NCBI GenBank assembly: GCA_938018045.1
Contig: CALIIP010000181.1
Span: forward strand, 1-16,149
From: an uncultured Flavobacteriaceae bacterium
Lineage (GTDB): Bacteria > Bacteroidota > Bacteroidia > Flavobacteriales > Flavobacteriaceae
Length of the DNA stretch: 16,149 nucleotides
Reading direction: 5' to 3'
The stretch's first letter is position 1, and each line of letters opens with the position of its first letter. Under the pieces are notes generated by a model. That model was not told the DNA's origin, did not search any database, and saw only the letters and a program-made list of their open reading frames with translations. Made by a program: the position numbers and the translations under genes. Positions 1 through 8,098 of the stretch are shown here, one piece after another.

Positions 1-1
1 T

Positions 2-2140
2 AGAACAGCAGAGGTAAATTTGATCATAAGGCCTTCAGCAGTCACTTTTGATTTTCAATTATATAATTGTGATGATAATTTAGATGTTGATGGAAATAAT
101 ACTGCAGCCAATGATGATACAGACGGAGTCACCATGTTTGATTTCCAAAATGAAGTAGATCAGATCTTATTACCTTTTGCAGGGACTGCAGGTGTTACAT
201 TAAGTGTGCATCATACAGAACCTGATGCAGATGCAGGAATTAATCCTATTGATCCTGCAACCTATTCAAATTATAGAAATCCTATAACATCTCCAAATCA
301 AGAATTACTTTGGGTTCGAGTGGTAAGTTCGCTTGGAAATGATTGTTTGGCAAATGGTAATTTTATTACGTTAAATATCAATCCAATTCCTGAGATAGAC
401 AATACGTTATCGCTTGCACCCATATGTGATAATGATGATGACAGTGATGATACCAACGGAACAGGAGTTGAATTTAATTTAGAAAGTTTAACAGCAACTA
501 TTCAAAACTTACAGCCTGATTTTCCAGCAGTAAATTACACAGTAACTTATCATGAATTATTGTCTGAAGCTGAGGATTTATTATCTGTAGTAAATCCACA
601 AAGTAGTCCATATCCTAATATGACAAATAATCAAACAATTTATGTCCGTGTAGAAAATAATGATACTGGTTGTGTAAATCCACACATGACATTTACGTTG
701 GATGTAAACCCTTTACCAATAATTGATTTTACAAATATTTCACTAGACTCAGAATGTGATAATGATGCTGACAGTGATGACAACAACGGAATAGGCGTAG
801 CATTTGATTTAGGAAGTATTCGAAGTGATTTTCAAGACTTACAGGGAGATTTTCCAGCGGTTAATTACACAGTAACTTATTATGCAACATTAGCAGAGGC
901 AGAGGCAACTCCGCCAGTAAATCCTTTGCCAGATATGTATGCAAATACAGTAAACAATCAAACTATATTTGTACGTATTGAAAATGATGATACAGGATGT
1001 ATTAGAATAGAAGAATCTCCAATATTTTTGGTGGTTGATCCATTACCAATTTTAAATCCTATTACAGTAAACCCAAAATGTGATGACGATGATGATGGAG
1101 ATGACGCAAATGGAATTGTAACATGGGTTTTAGATGATTTTGACACAGATTTCAATGCTATGCAAACTAGTATTGATCCAATGACAGTTAGTTACCACAC
1201 AACACTTGCTGGAGCAAGTTCTGATGTTCCCGCAGATGAAATTACGAATACCAATGCATATGAAAACATTAGCAATCCACAACAAATCTTTGTAAGAGTT
1301 ACAAATGATGTTACAGGCTGTTATCGTGGTATTTATGCATTTGATTTAGAAGTTGATCAAAAACCTGAATTTGACCTTATCGATGAAGATATTGTATGTG
1401 AGAATCTCCTTCCTCATCGCATTTCTGTAGAAAATCCAGATGCAAATGATTACATCTATGAATGGTTTAATTCTAATGGAACTCAAATAGGAAATAGTCA
1501 AACATTAGAAATTACAGATGCTACAGATATTACCACAACAGGAGTTACATATTCTGTTACAGTCACCAATCCTGGTTCTGGTTGCCCTCGAACGAAATTT
1601 GTAAATCTAAAAAAGTCTTCTGATGCAACTTTATTAGATGAAGATATTGTGACTGTTGAATTTGACAGCCCAACAAACTCTATTGAAATCATCACAACCA
1701 ATTTGGGAAGTGGAGATTATGAATATGCATTGCAACATGATGCAGATTCAAGACCATGGCAAGATGAACCATTATTTACAGACCTTCAAGGAGGTATCTA
1801 CACGGTTTTAATAGACGATAAGAATGGTTGTGGAGAAATTTCTAAAGTAATTTTCTTGTTAGACTATCCAAAATTCTTAACTCCAAACAACGACGGCTAT
1901 AATGATTATTGGCAATTGATAGGATTAGACTCTACAACATTTACGATTTCGCCAATACAAATTTTTGATAGATTTGGAAAGGTAATTGCTATTATCGATC
2001 CAACGCAAGGACAAGGTTGGGATGGATTGTACAACAACGAGGCACTTCCTAGTACTGATTATTGGTTTGCACTCTCACTTACAAATAATCTAGGAGAAAC
2101 TATTATCAAAAAAGGAAACTTTAGTTTGATTAGGAGATAG
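2..2140 (+). CDS. T9SS type B sorting domain protein, large repeat adhesin-like, 5' truncated
   Basis: The frame is open to the window edge (first full codon at 2), so the start lies outside; the TTG at 20 is not a credible start. The visible 712 residues begin inside a chain of ~110-residue Ig-like modules. Each opens with a Cys and an Asp-rich loop (for example CDNDDDSDDTNG near 425 and CDNDADSDDNNG near 755) and closes with a strand like VRVENNDTGC. Two further Ig-like stretches follow, then a CHU_C/gliding-motility-associated C-terminal domain from about 1864 to the stop (TPNNDG, FDRFGK, GWDGLYN, DYWF, FSLIRR). In this family that domain directs export through the type IX secretion system and cell-surface attachment. 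The Asp-rich loops may bind calcium (inference). It is probably a long SprB-like surface adhesin, but the ligand is unknown and the total length cannot be seen. The next gene starts 16 bp downstream. Confidence 0.9.
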   Translation, partial: RTAEVNLIIRPSAVTFDFQLYNCDDNLDVDGNNTAANDDTDGVTMFDFQNEVDQILLPFAGTAGVTLSVHHTEPDADAGINPIDPATYSNYRNPITSPNQELLWVRVVSSLGNDCLANGNFITLNINPIPEIDNTLSLAPICDNDDDSDDTNGTGVEFNLESLTATIQNLQPDFPAVNYTVTYHELLSEAEDLLSVVNPQSSPYPNMTNNQTIYVRVENNDTGCVNPHMTFTLDVNPLPIIDFTNISLDSECDNDADSDDNNGIGVAFDLGSIRSDFQDLQGDFPAVNYTVTYYATLAEAEATPPVNPLPDMYANTVNNQTIFVRIENDDTGCIRIEESPIFLVVDPLPILNPITVNPKCDDDDDGDDANGIVTWVLDDFDTDFNAMQTSIDPMTVSYHTTLAGASSDVPADEITNTNAYENISNPQQIFVRVTNDVTGCYRGIYAFDLEVDQKPEFDLIDEDIVCENLLPHRISVENPDANDYIYEWFNSNGTQIGNSQTLEITDATDITTTGVTYSVTVTNPGSGCPRTKFVNLKKSSDATLLDEDIVTVEFDSPTNSIEIITTNLGSGDYEYALQHDADSRPWQDEPLFTDLQGGIYTVLIDDKNGCGEISKVIFLLDYPKFLTPNNDGYNDYWQLIGLDSTTFTISPIQIFDRFGKVIAIIDPTQGQGWDGLYNNEALPSTDYWFALSLTNNLGETIIKKGNFSLIRR
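421..1390 (+). repeat. Tandem ~330-bp coding repeats (three units)
   Basis: Three consecutive protein modules are visible at DNA level. Units one and two are in exact 330-bp register: the 30 bases at 521-550 and those at 851-880 differ at only two positions (common core ttacacagtaacttat). The third unit, from about 1076, is more diverged but keeps the Asp-rich opening and the closing VRVTNDVTGC. A more distant unit starts near 68. The pattern indicates expansion of an adhesin stalk by tandem duplication. Confidence 0.8.
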
Positions 2141-2156
2141 ATATAAAGAAGAAGGG

Positions 2157-4577
2157 ATGAAAAAAGTTATATATATTTTTTTTATTATTAGTTTACAATC
2201 ATTTGCCCAAAAACAAACCGCAAATTGGTATTTCGGCGATTTTGCTGGGTTAGATTTTAACTCCGGAAATCCAATAGCAATTACGGATAGTGAAATGGCA
2301 ACTGATGAAGGTTGCGCGTCTATTTCTGATGGAAACGGAAACCTACTTTTTTATACAGATGGTATTACCATATGGAATAAGAATAATCAAATAATGTTGA
2401 ATGGTGAAAATTTGCATGGTGATAAATCAAGTACAAACTCAGCAATAATAATTCCTAAACCAAACAATATAAATGCTTATTATATTTTTACTGTTGATGA
2501 TGTAGCAGGACCAGAAGGTTTACAATATTCTGAAGTAAATATGCTATTAGATGGAGGGCTAGGTGCAGTAACTAATAATAAAAATATCATATTATATAGC
2601 CCAACATTAGAAAAATTAACAGCGGTAAAACATCAAAATGATACAGACTGGTGGGTACTTGCACACAAATGGAATAGCAATGAATTTATTGCGTATTTAG
2701 TTACAAGTTCAGGTATAAACTCACCTATCGTCTCATCTACTGGAATAAACATAACTGGAGATACATTTAATACAATAGGTTATGTCAAATTTTCTCCTGA
2801 TGGAAATAAAGTAGCAATTGCACATAGTTATAATACTAATTTAGTTCAGTTATTTGAATTTGATGATGTAACTGGAATTGTCTCAAGTCCTATTACTTTA
2901 ACAGGTTTTAATGGTGTAAGAGGAGTTTATGGTGTAGAATTCTCTCCAGACAACACGTTTTTATATGTAAGCGATTCTGGAGGCTCTATCTATCAATACA
3001 ATACAGATTTAAGCACTTCAACTGATATCATTAACTCTCGAATTGAAATAGTAAATTCAATTCCTGAATTAGGTGCCTTACAGATTGCACCTGATGAAAA
3101 AATTTATGTGACAAGAGCAAACAGTTCTTTTTTAGGAAGTATTTCAAACCCAAACAACGCGGGACTATCCAGTAATTATATAAACAATGCTGTGGATTTA
3201 AACTCTAAAAGATCAAAATATGGCTTACCTCCTTTTATTCAATCCTTCTTTTGGAAAGCAGTTAATATAGAGTTTGTATGTCTAGGAGAAAATACAAAAT
3301 TTACTTTAGTCAATCCAGAAGTAAGTCAAATCTGGAATTTTGATGATCCAACTTCGGGAGTTAATAATACTTCTACAGATGTAAATCCAACTCATATATT
3401 TTCAAATCCAGGAACTTATTCTGTAACTGTTGAAGTTACAGATGTCTTTGGAGACTCTAATTTAACGACCATAAATGTTATTATTTCTGAAATTCCTGTA
3501 GCAACTAAACCACAAGATTATATTTTATGTGATAATGATTTTGATAGTGATTCTAATAATGGGATTATTCAATCTTTTTTATTATCAACCATTGATACTG
3601 AAATTTTAAACAGTCAAGATTCAACAATTTTTGATGTTTTTTATTATGAAGATCTCAATCATACCATACAGATTAATAAAACTGAAGATTACGAAAATAT
3701 TATTGCAAACACTCAAACTGTTTATGCTAAAATCTTTAACAGAAATAACGACACCTGTTTTGATACTACTGAATTCAACCTAGTTGTAAATGAAATTCCA
3801 ATTTTTGATTTAGATCAAGAAAAGATAATATGTGCAAATAGACTACCAGATTCTGTTGGAGTTGAAAACCCTTTTGGTAATTATACTTATGAGTGGAGAC
3901 TTGATGATAATACGCTGTTCTCTAATATTGAAACATTAACATTTAATGATGTTTCTTTAATTCCAGATACTGGTTTATCTTTAACCCTAACTGCAACTGA
4001 TCCTTTAAATACTTGTACAAATTCAAAATCAATTTTAATCAAAAAAATTGAACCAATCACATTCACTCAAGATGATATTATAGTTAATGATTTATCAAAT
4101 AATAATACCATTACTATAAATCCACTAGATCCAAATTTTAATCCTGAGTATTATCAATACGGACTAAGTGATGAAGATGGAAACATAATTAACCTTTATC
4201 AAAACGAATTGGTTTTTGAAAATATTACTCCTGGAATAAAAACAATTCATATAAGAGATATTTACAACTGTGAGACATTTGAAATAGAAATTTCTATTAT
4301 TGGTTTTCCGTCTTTTTTTACTCCAAATAATGATGGTGAAAACGACTTTTGGCATGTACTTGGTGTAAATAATGATTTTTTCACTGCATCTATTATTAGA
4401 GTTTTTGATAGATTTGGTAAAATTGTTGCAAATATCAACCCATCAAGCAAGGGTTGGAATGGCTTATATAATGGCAAAGAACTTCCTGAAACTGACTATT
4501 GGTTTACAGCCCAAATTATTGATAGTAATGGAGATATCAGAGAGCAAAAAGGACATTTTAGTTTAATAAGAAGGTAA
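2157..4577 (+). CDS. T9SS type B sorting domain protein with N-terminal beta-propeller and PKD domain
   Basis: 806 residues. A signal peptide at 1-18 (hydrophobic core IYIFFIISL, then SFAQ) indicates Sec export. Residues ~22-365 form a WD40/lactonase-like beta-propeller, seen as recurring blades such as VKFSPDGNKVAIAH, VEFSPDNTFLYVSD and LQIAPDEKIYVTR. Residues ~371-445 look like a PKD domain (WNFDDP ... HIFSNPGTYSVTVEVTD). From about residue 458 there is one copy of the Asp-rich module of the upstream gene (CDNDFDSDSNNG), then an Ig-like stretch. The CHU_C type B T9SS sorting domain runs from ~716 to the end (FTPNNDGENDFW, FDRFGK, GWNGLYN, DYWF, FSLIRR). The ATG at 2157 is supported by the signal peptide directly after it. 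It lies 16 bp after the previous stop and its own stop abuts the next ATG, so the three genes are probably co-transcribed. It is likely a secreted, surface-attached protein; the propeller's ligand or activity is unknown. Confidence 0.9.
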   Translation: MKKVIYIFFIISLQSFAQKQTANWYFGDFAGLDFNSGNPIAITDSEMATDEGCASISDGNGNLLFYTDGITIWNKNNQIMLNGENLHGDKSSTNSAIIIPKPNNINAYYIFTVDDVAGPEGLQYSEVNMLLDGGLGAVTNNKNIILYSPTLEKLTAVKHQNDTDWWVLAHKWNSNEFIAYLVTSSGINSPIVSSTGINITGDTFNTIGYVKFSPDGNKVAIAHSYNTNLVQLFEFDDVTGIVSSPITLTGFNGVRGVYGVEFSPDNTFLYVSDSGGSIYQYNTDLSTSTDIINSRIEIVNSIPELGALQIAPDEKIYVTRANSSFLGSISNPNNAGLSSNYINNAVDLNSKRSKYGLPPFIQSFFWKAVNIEFVCLGENTKFTLVNPEVSQIWNFDDPTSGVNNTSTDVNPTHIFSNPGTYSVTVEVTDVFGDSNLTTINVIISEIPVATKPQDYILCDNDFDSDSNNGIIQSFLLSTIDTEILNSQDSTIFDVFYYEDLNHTIQINKTEDYENIIANTQTVYAKIFNRNNDTCFDTTEFNLVVNEIPIFDLDQEKIICANRLPDSVGVENPFGNYTYEWRLDDNTLFSNIETLTFNDVSLIPDTGLSLTLTATDPLNTCTNSKSILIKKIEPITFTQDDIIVNDLSNNNTITINPLDPNFNPEYYQYGLSDEDGNIINLYQNELVFENITPGIKTIHIRDIYNCETFEIEISIIGFPSFFTPNNDGENDFWHVLGVNNDFFTASIIRVFDRFGKIVANINPSSKGWNGLYNGKELPETDYWFTAQIIDSNGDIREQKGHFSLIRR

Positions 4578-6353
4578 ATGAAACTGCATATATTTTATAT
4601 ATTCTGCTTTTTATTTATCTCGAAATCTTATTCTCAAAATGTAGAATTATTCAAACAATTTGGAGGCCATATTGACTTTACAATGATTGGGAACACGTTA
4701 AATCAAGGAGAAAACGGTTTGTTTTCTAATTGTGTTATAAACACCTCTTCATCAACAGATTTAAACTTAAACTCATCCGAAACAATATTGGCCGCATATT
4801 TATATTGGGCTGGTTCAGGTTCGGGAGATTTTGAAATAAAATTAAATACTGTTGACATTACTCCAACTCGCACCTTTGCAGACACACAAGACACAAACGA
4901 CAGACCTTTTTTTAGCGCCTTTGCAGATGTAACTACACAAGTTCAAGATACTGGAAATGGAACTTACACACTTTCTGAGTTAGATTTAACAACTGTAATC
5001 CCTGATTATTGTGGTAACGCAACAAATTTTGCGGGTTGGTCAATCATCATTGTTTATAGCAATGATACTTTACCGCTAAATCAGATTAATATTTATGACG
5101 GGTTACAGCATGTGCCAACAGATTTAACAATAGAACTAACAAACCTTAACGTAATTGATGATATTGGTGCAAAAATAGGTTTTCTTGCTTGGGAAGGTGA
5201 TGCCGGACTAAGTGTGAATGAATCTTTGCTTATCAATGGAAACTTAATAGGAAATCCACCTTTAAACCCTTCAAACAACGCATTTAACGGCACCAATAGT
5301 TTTACTGGAGAAAGTAATTTATACAATATGGATATGGATTTCTATGACATCCAAAACAATATTGATGTTGGTGATACAAATGCAACAATACAACTTACAT
5401 CAGGCCAAGATTTTGTAATGATTAATGCAATCATCACGAAGTTAAATAGCCAATTACCAGATGCAACAGTTAGAATTGATGAATTTGAAATAACAAACTG
5501 TAACGAACTTGAAACACTTCTAAATTTTACCGTTTATAACAATAATAGCACAGAAGTTTTACCTGTAAACACATCTATTAATATTTATATAAATAATGTA
5601 CTTGTTTCAAACTTATTTACATCTTCAGAATTACCAATTGATGGTTCTGAGATTTTTGAAATACCTCTCACAATTCCAGAAAGTGAGTTACAAGATTTTG
5701 TGCTTTCCGTTATTATAGATGAAGAAGATGCAATTATTGAAATAAATGAAAATAATAATTCAGACTCTTTGAATGTTTCATTTCCGTTACCTCCTACTCT
5801 ATTGCAGCCTGAAAATATTGAGGAATGTAATATTGGTTTCGAAACTGGAAATTTTGATTTTAATGATACGTATTTTTTTGTCACAGAAAATATAGATCTA
5901 TCAACTGAAATAACATTTTACCCTTCTGAAAATGATTTGTTAAATGGCACAAACCCAATAAACACATTATTAGAATATCAAAATACAAGCAATCCGCAAA
6001 GGATATTTATAAAAGCCGAAAACATAGATACAGGATGTTTTTCTACTACATCTTTTGATATTAGCGTTTATAACTGTCCGCCAACAATTCCTGAAGCATT
6101 TACTCCAAATGGTGATGGAATAAATGAGCAATTTGAAATTTTAGGGCTTAGTAATATTTTTATAGATTATGAAATTCAAATATACAATCGTTGGGGAAGT
6201 CTCGTATTTGAAGGAGATAACAATAAACCTTTTTGGAACGGAAGTCTTATAAAGACAAGTGAAAAAGCACCAACAGCAACTTATTTCTACACACTATTTC
6301 TAAACGATGGTTCATACGAACCAATAAATAATTGGGTGTATTTAAGACGCTAA
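4578..6353 (+). CDS. T9SS type B sorting domain protein with CARDB-like domain
   Basis: 591 residues. The ATG directly follows the TAA of the preceding gene with no spacer, which suggests translational coupling. A signal peptide spans residues 1-19 (FYIFCFLFISKSYSQ). Residues ~20-290 form a domain with the signatures AAYLYWAGSG, FFSAFADVT, NFAGWSIIIVYS and INIYDGLQHV. I recognise these as recurring in flavobacterial secreted proteins but cannot name an activity. Residues ~293-404 resemble a CARDB adhesion domain (VRIDEFEITNC ... INENNNSDSLNV). A short Ig-like stretch follows, then a CHU_C-type sorting domain from ~503 (AFTPNGDGINEQF, IYNRWGSLVFEG, FWNG, NNWVYLRR). This sorting domain is a clearly different subtype from those of the two upstream genes (NRWG instead of DRFG). 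The role is probably surface display or adhesion. Confidence 0.88.
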   Translation: MKLHIFYIFCFLFISKSYSQNVELFKQFGGHIDFTMIGNTLNQGENGLFSNCVINTSSSTDLNLNSSETILAAYLYWAGSGSGDFEIKLNTVDITPTRTFADTQDTNDRPFFSAFADVTTQVQDTGNGTYTLSELDLTTVIPDYCGNATNFAGWSIIIVYSNDTLPLNQINIYDGLQHVPTDLTIELTNLNVIDDIGAKIGFLAWEGDAGLSVNESLLINGNLIGNPPLNPSNNAFNGTNSFTGESNLYNMDMDFYDIQNNIDVGDTNATIQLTSGQDFVMINAIITKLNSQLPDATVRIDEFEITNCNELETLLNFTVYNNNSTEVLPVNTSINIYINNVLVSNLFTSSELPIDGSEIFEIPLTIPESELQDFVLSVIIDEEDAIIEINENNNSDSLNVSFPLPPTLLQPENIEECNIGFETGNFDFNDTYFFVTENIDLSTEITFYPSENDLLNGTNPINTLLEYQNTSNPQRIFIKAENIDTGCFSTTSFDISVYNCPPTIPEAFTPNGDGINEQFEILGLSNIFIDYEIQIYNRWGSLVFEGDNNKPFWNGSLIKTSEKAPTATYFYTLFLNDGSYEPINNWVYLRR

Positions 6354-6382
6354 CAAATCACTCTGTTTCAAATTAGTTTCTT

Positions 6383-6390
6383 TACTTTTG
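6383..6390 (+). promoter_or_regulatory. Bacteroidetes -7 box for the pseudouridine synthase gene
   Basis: TACTTTTG matches the Bacteroidetes -7 consensus TAnnTTTG exactly and ends 19 bp before the ATG at 6410. No convincing -33 TTTG is present; the nearest candidate is the TGTTTC at 6364-6369. The implied leader is only about 15 nt. Confidence 0.65.
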
Positions 6391-6409
6391 CCATCTATCC
6401 AATCAAGAA

Positions 6410-8086
6410 ATGTTAACAGAAAAAGACCATTTTACATATTTCAAAGAATCAATTACGTCTTTTACGTTACCCAATAAATTCACTTTTCCATTTTTTTATC
6501 AGCCACATCCATTATGTGAATTGGCAGCAAAAGAACTTCAAAGTCATCTAGAAACACAGACTGAATGGGAGCATAATTTCGGAATAGATGCAACTAAAAA
6601 AGGAGATGTAATTGGTAAAATGTTTGGCGTTTTGGTGGTGAAAAATCAACAAGATGAAATTGGTTACTTATCTGCTTTTTCAGGAAAGTTAGCCGAATCA
6701 AACCACCATTCAAAGTTTGTTCCTCCAGTTTTTGATATCCTTACAGAAGATGGTTTTTTCAATAAAGGAATGGCAAAACTCAACCTTCTAAATGATAAAA
6801 TAAAATCACTTGAAGAAAATGAAGAATACAACACTATAAAAGATCTTTTTAAAATAAAATCACAATTTGTAGATGCTGAAATTGAAGAGTTTAGAGAGTT
6901 AATGCGCTATGCAAAGAAAAAGAGGAAAGAGCGAAGAATAGAAGCAAAAAAAAACCATACTGAGCAAGATTACAAAGCCTTTTGTGATGATTTAGTCAGA
7001 GAGAGTTTGGCGTATAGACATCAATTAGGAGTTGTTACAACATCATGTAATGAACGTATTGAGGAAGTTCAACAAAAACTACATTTATTACAAACCGAAA
7101 TAGACACTTTAAAAACCAAACGCAAGAATAAATCTGCTGCATTACAACAGAAAATATTTGAACATTATCAGTTTTTAAATATCGAAGGTCAACAAAAAGA
7201 TTTGACAGAAATTTTTGTCAATATGCCTATAATTGCTGGTGCAGGAGAATGTGCCGCTCCAAAATTATTACAATATGCTTTTAAAAATGACTTAAAACCA
7301 ATTGCAATGGCTGAATTTTGGTGGGGAACTCCTCCAAAATCACAAGTACGCAAACATGGAAATTTTTATCCTGCTTGTCGCGGAAAATGTGAACCGATTT
7401 TAGGACACATGCTCAACGGAATGGAACTAGACGAAAATCCTATGTTGATAAATCATGCAGAAGGAAAAATCTTAGAAATGGTTTTTGAAGATGATTATTT
7501 AGCCGTTGTAAACAAACCGACAGAGTTCTTATCTGTTCCTGGAAAAACGATTCAAGATTCTGTAGCAACTCGCATGAAATTGCGTTTTCCTGACGCTACA
7601 GGACCATTAATTGTGCATCGTCTAGATATGTCTACTTCTGGATTGATATTGATTGCAAAGTCTTCTGAGGTTCATAAGAACTTACAAAGTCAGTTTATAA
7701 ACCGAACAGTAAATAAACGCTATATTGCTTTACTTGATGGTAACCTAAAGCAAGATAATGGATTTATTGAATTGCCTTTGCGTGTAGATTTAGATGACAG
7801 ACCAAGACAATTGGTGTGTTATGAACACGGTAAAAATGCACGTACACGATTTAAAGTGATTGAAAGAAAAGACAACAAAACAAAAGTGAATTTTTACCCA
7901 ATTACAGGACGTACACATCAATTGCGTGTACATGCAGCACATTCACAAGGTTTAAACACAGCAATTGTTGGCGATGATCTCTACGGTACAAAAGCAAACA
8001 GATTACACTTGCATGCAGAATACCTAGAATTTATACATCCAATAACCGAAAAAATAATGAAGATTCGCGTAGATGCTGATTTTTAA
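6410..8086 (+). CDS. RluA-family pseudouridine synthase, long form with N-terminal extension
   Basis: 558 residues, more than twice the length of E. coli RluA. The C-terminal ~200 residues are the synthase: the motif HRLDMSTSG lies at 403-411 with D406 as the expected catalytic Asp, followed by KRYIALLDG and a late GRTHQLRVHAAH motif. The family converts uridine to pseudouridine in rRNA or tRNA; the target here cannot be told. The N-terminal ~350 residues are an extra region with a Lys/Glu-rich predicted coiled coil (~120-250, including AKKKRKERRIEAKK) and a conserved-looking block GAGECAAPKLLQ ... AEFWWGTPP ... FYPACRGKC. Its Cys residues C281, C323 and C327 could form a metal or redox site (inference). 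Long synthases of this kind are known in Bacteroidetes and some gammaproteobacteria. The gene has its own promoter and converges on the minus-strand receptor gene with a 12-bp gap. A degenerate copy of its last 46 bp lies at 11854-11902. Confidence 0.9.
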   Translation: MLTEKDHFTYFKESITSFTLPNKFTFPFFYQPHPLCELAAKELQSHLETQTEWEHNFGIDATKKGDVIGKMFGVLVVKNQQDEIGYLSAFSGKLAESNHHSKFVPPVFDILTEDGFFNKGMAKLNLLNDKIKSLEENEEYNTIKDLFKIKSQFVDAEIEEFRELMRYAKKKRKERRIEAKKNHTEQDYKAFCDDLVRESLAYRHQLGVVTTSCNERIEEVQQKLHLLQTEIDTLKTKRKNKSAALQQKIFEHYQFLNIEGQQKDLTEIFVNMPIIAGAGECAAPKLLQYAFKNDLKPIAMAEFWWGTPPKSQVRKHGNFYPACRGKCEPILGHMLNGMELDENPMLINHAEGKILEMVFEDDYLAVVNKPTEFLSVPGKTIQDSVATRMKLRFPDATGPLIVHRLDMSTSGLILIAKSSEVHKNLQSQFINRTVNKRYIALLDGNLKQDNGFIELPLRVDLDDRPRQLVCYEHGKNARTRFKVIERKDNKTKVNFYPITGRTHQLRVHAAHSQGLNTAIVGDDLYGTKANRLHLHAEYLEFIHPITEKIMKIRVDADF

Positions 8087-8098
8087 ATTATTTACTGA

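Noticed and set aside
20..22. TTG as the start of the first T9SS protein
   Set aside because: The frame is open upstream to the window edge and the protein begins mid-module without a signal peptide, so the gene is truncated by the window.
421..1390. Regular repeats considered as a possible CRISPR or non-coding array
   Set aside because: The repeats are ~330 bp long, remain in frame and encode recognisable Ig-like protein modules.
2141..2156. GAAGAAGGG before the second gene as a Shine-Dalgarno site
   Set aside because: It is only a few bases from the ATG and matches the anti-SD poorly; Bacteroidetes generally do not rely on SD pairing.
4372..4566. 64-codon plus-strand frame overlapping the sorting domain of the second T9SS gene
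   Set aside because: Out-of-frame overlap of a conserved sorting domain; no domain signature.
5585..5884. 99-codon open frame on the minus strand inside the CARDB-like protein gene
   Set aside because: Ser/Ile-rich antisense shadow of a real coding region with no independent support.
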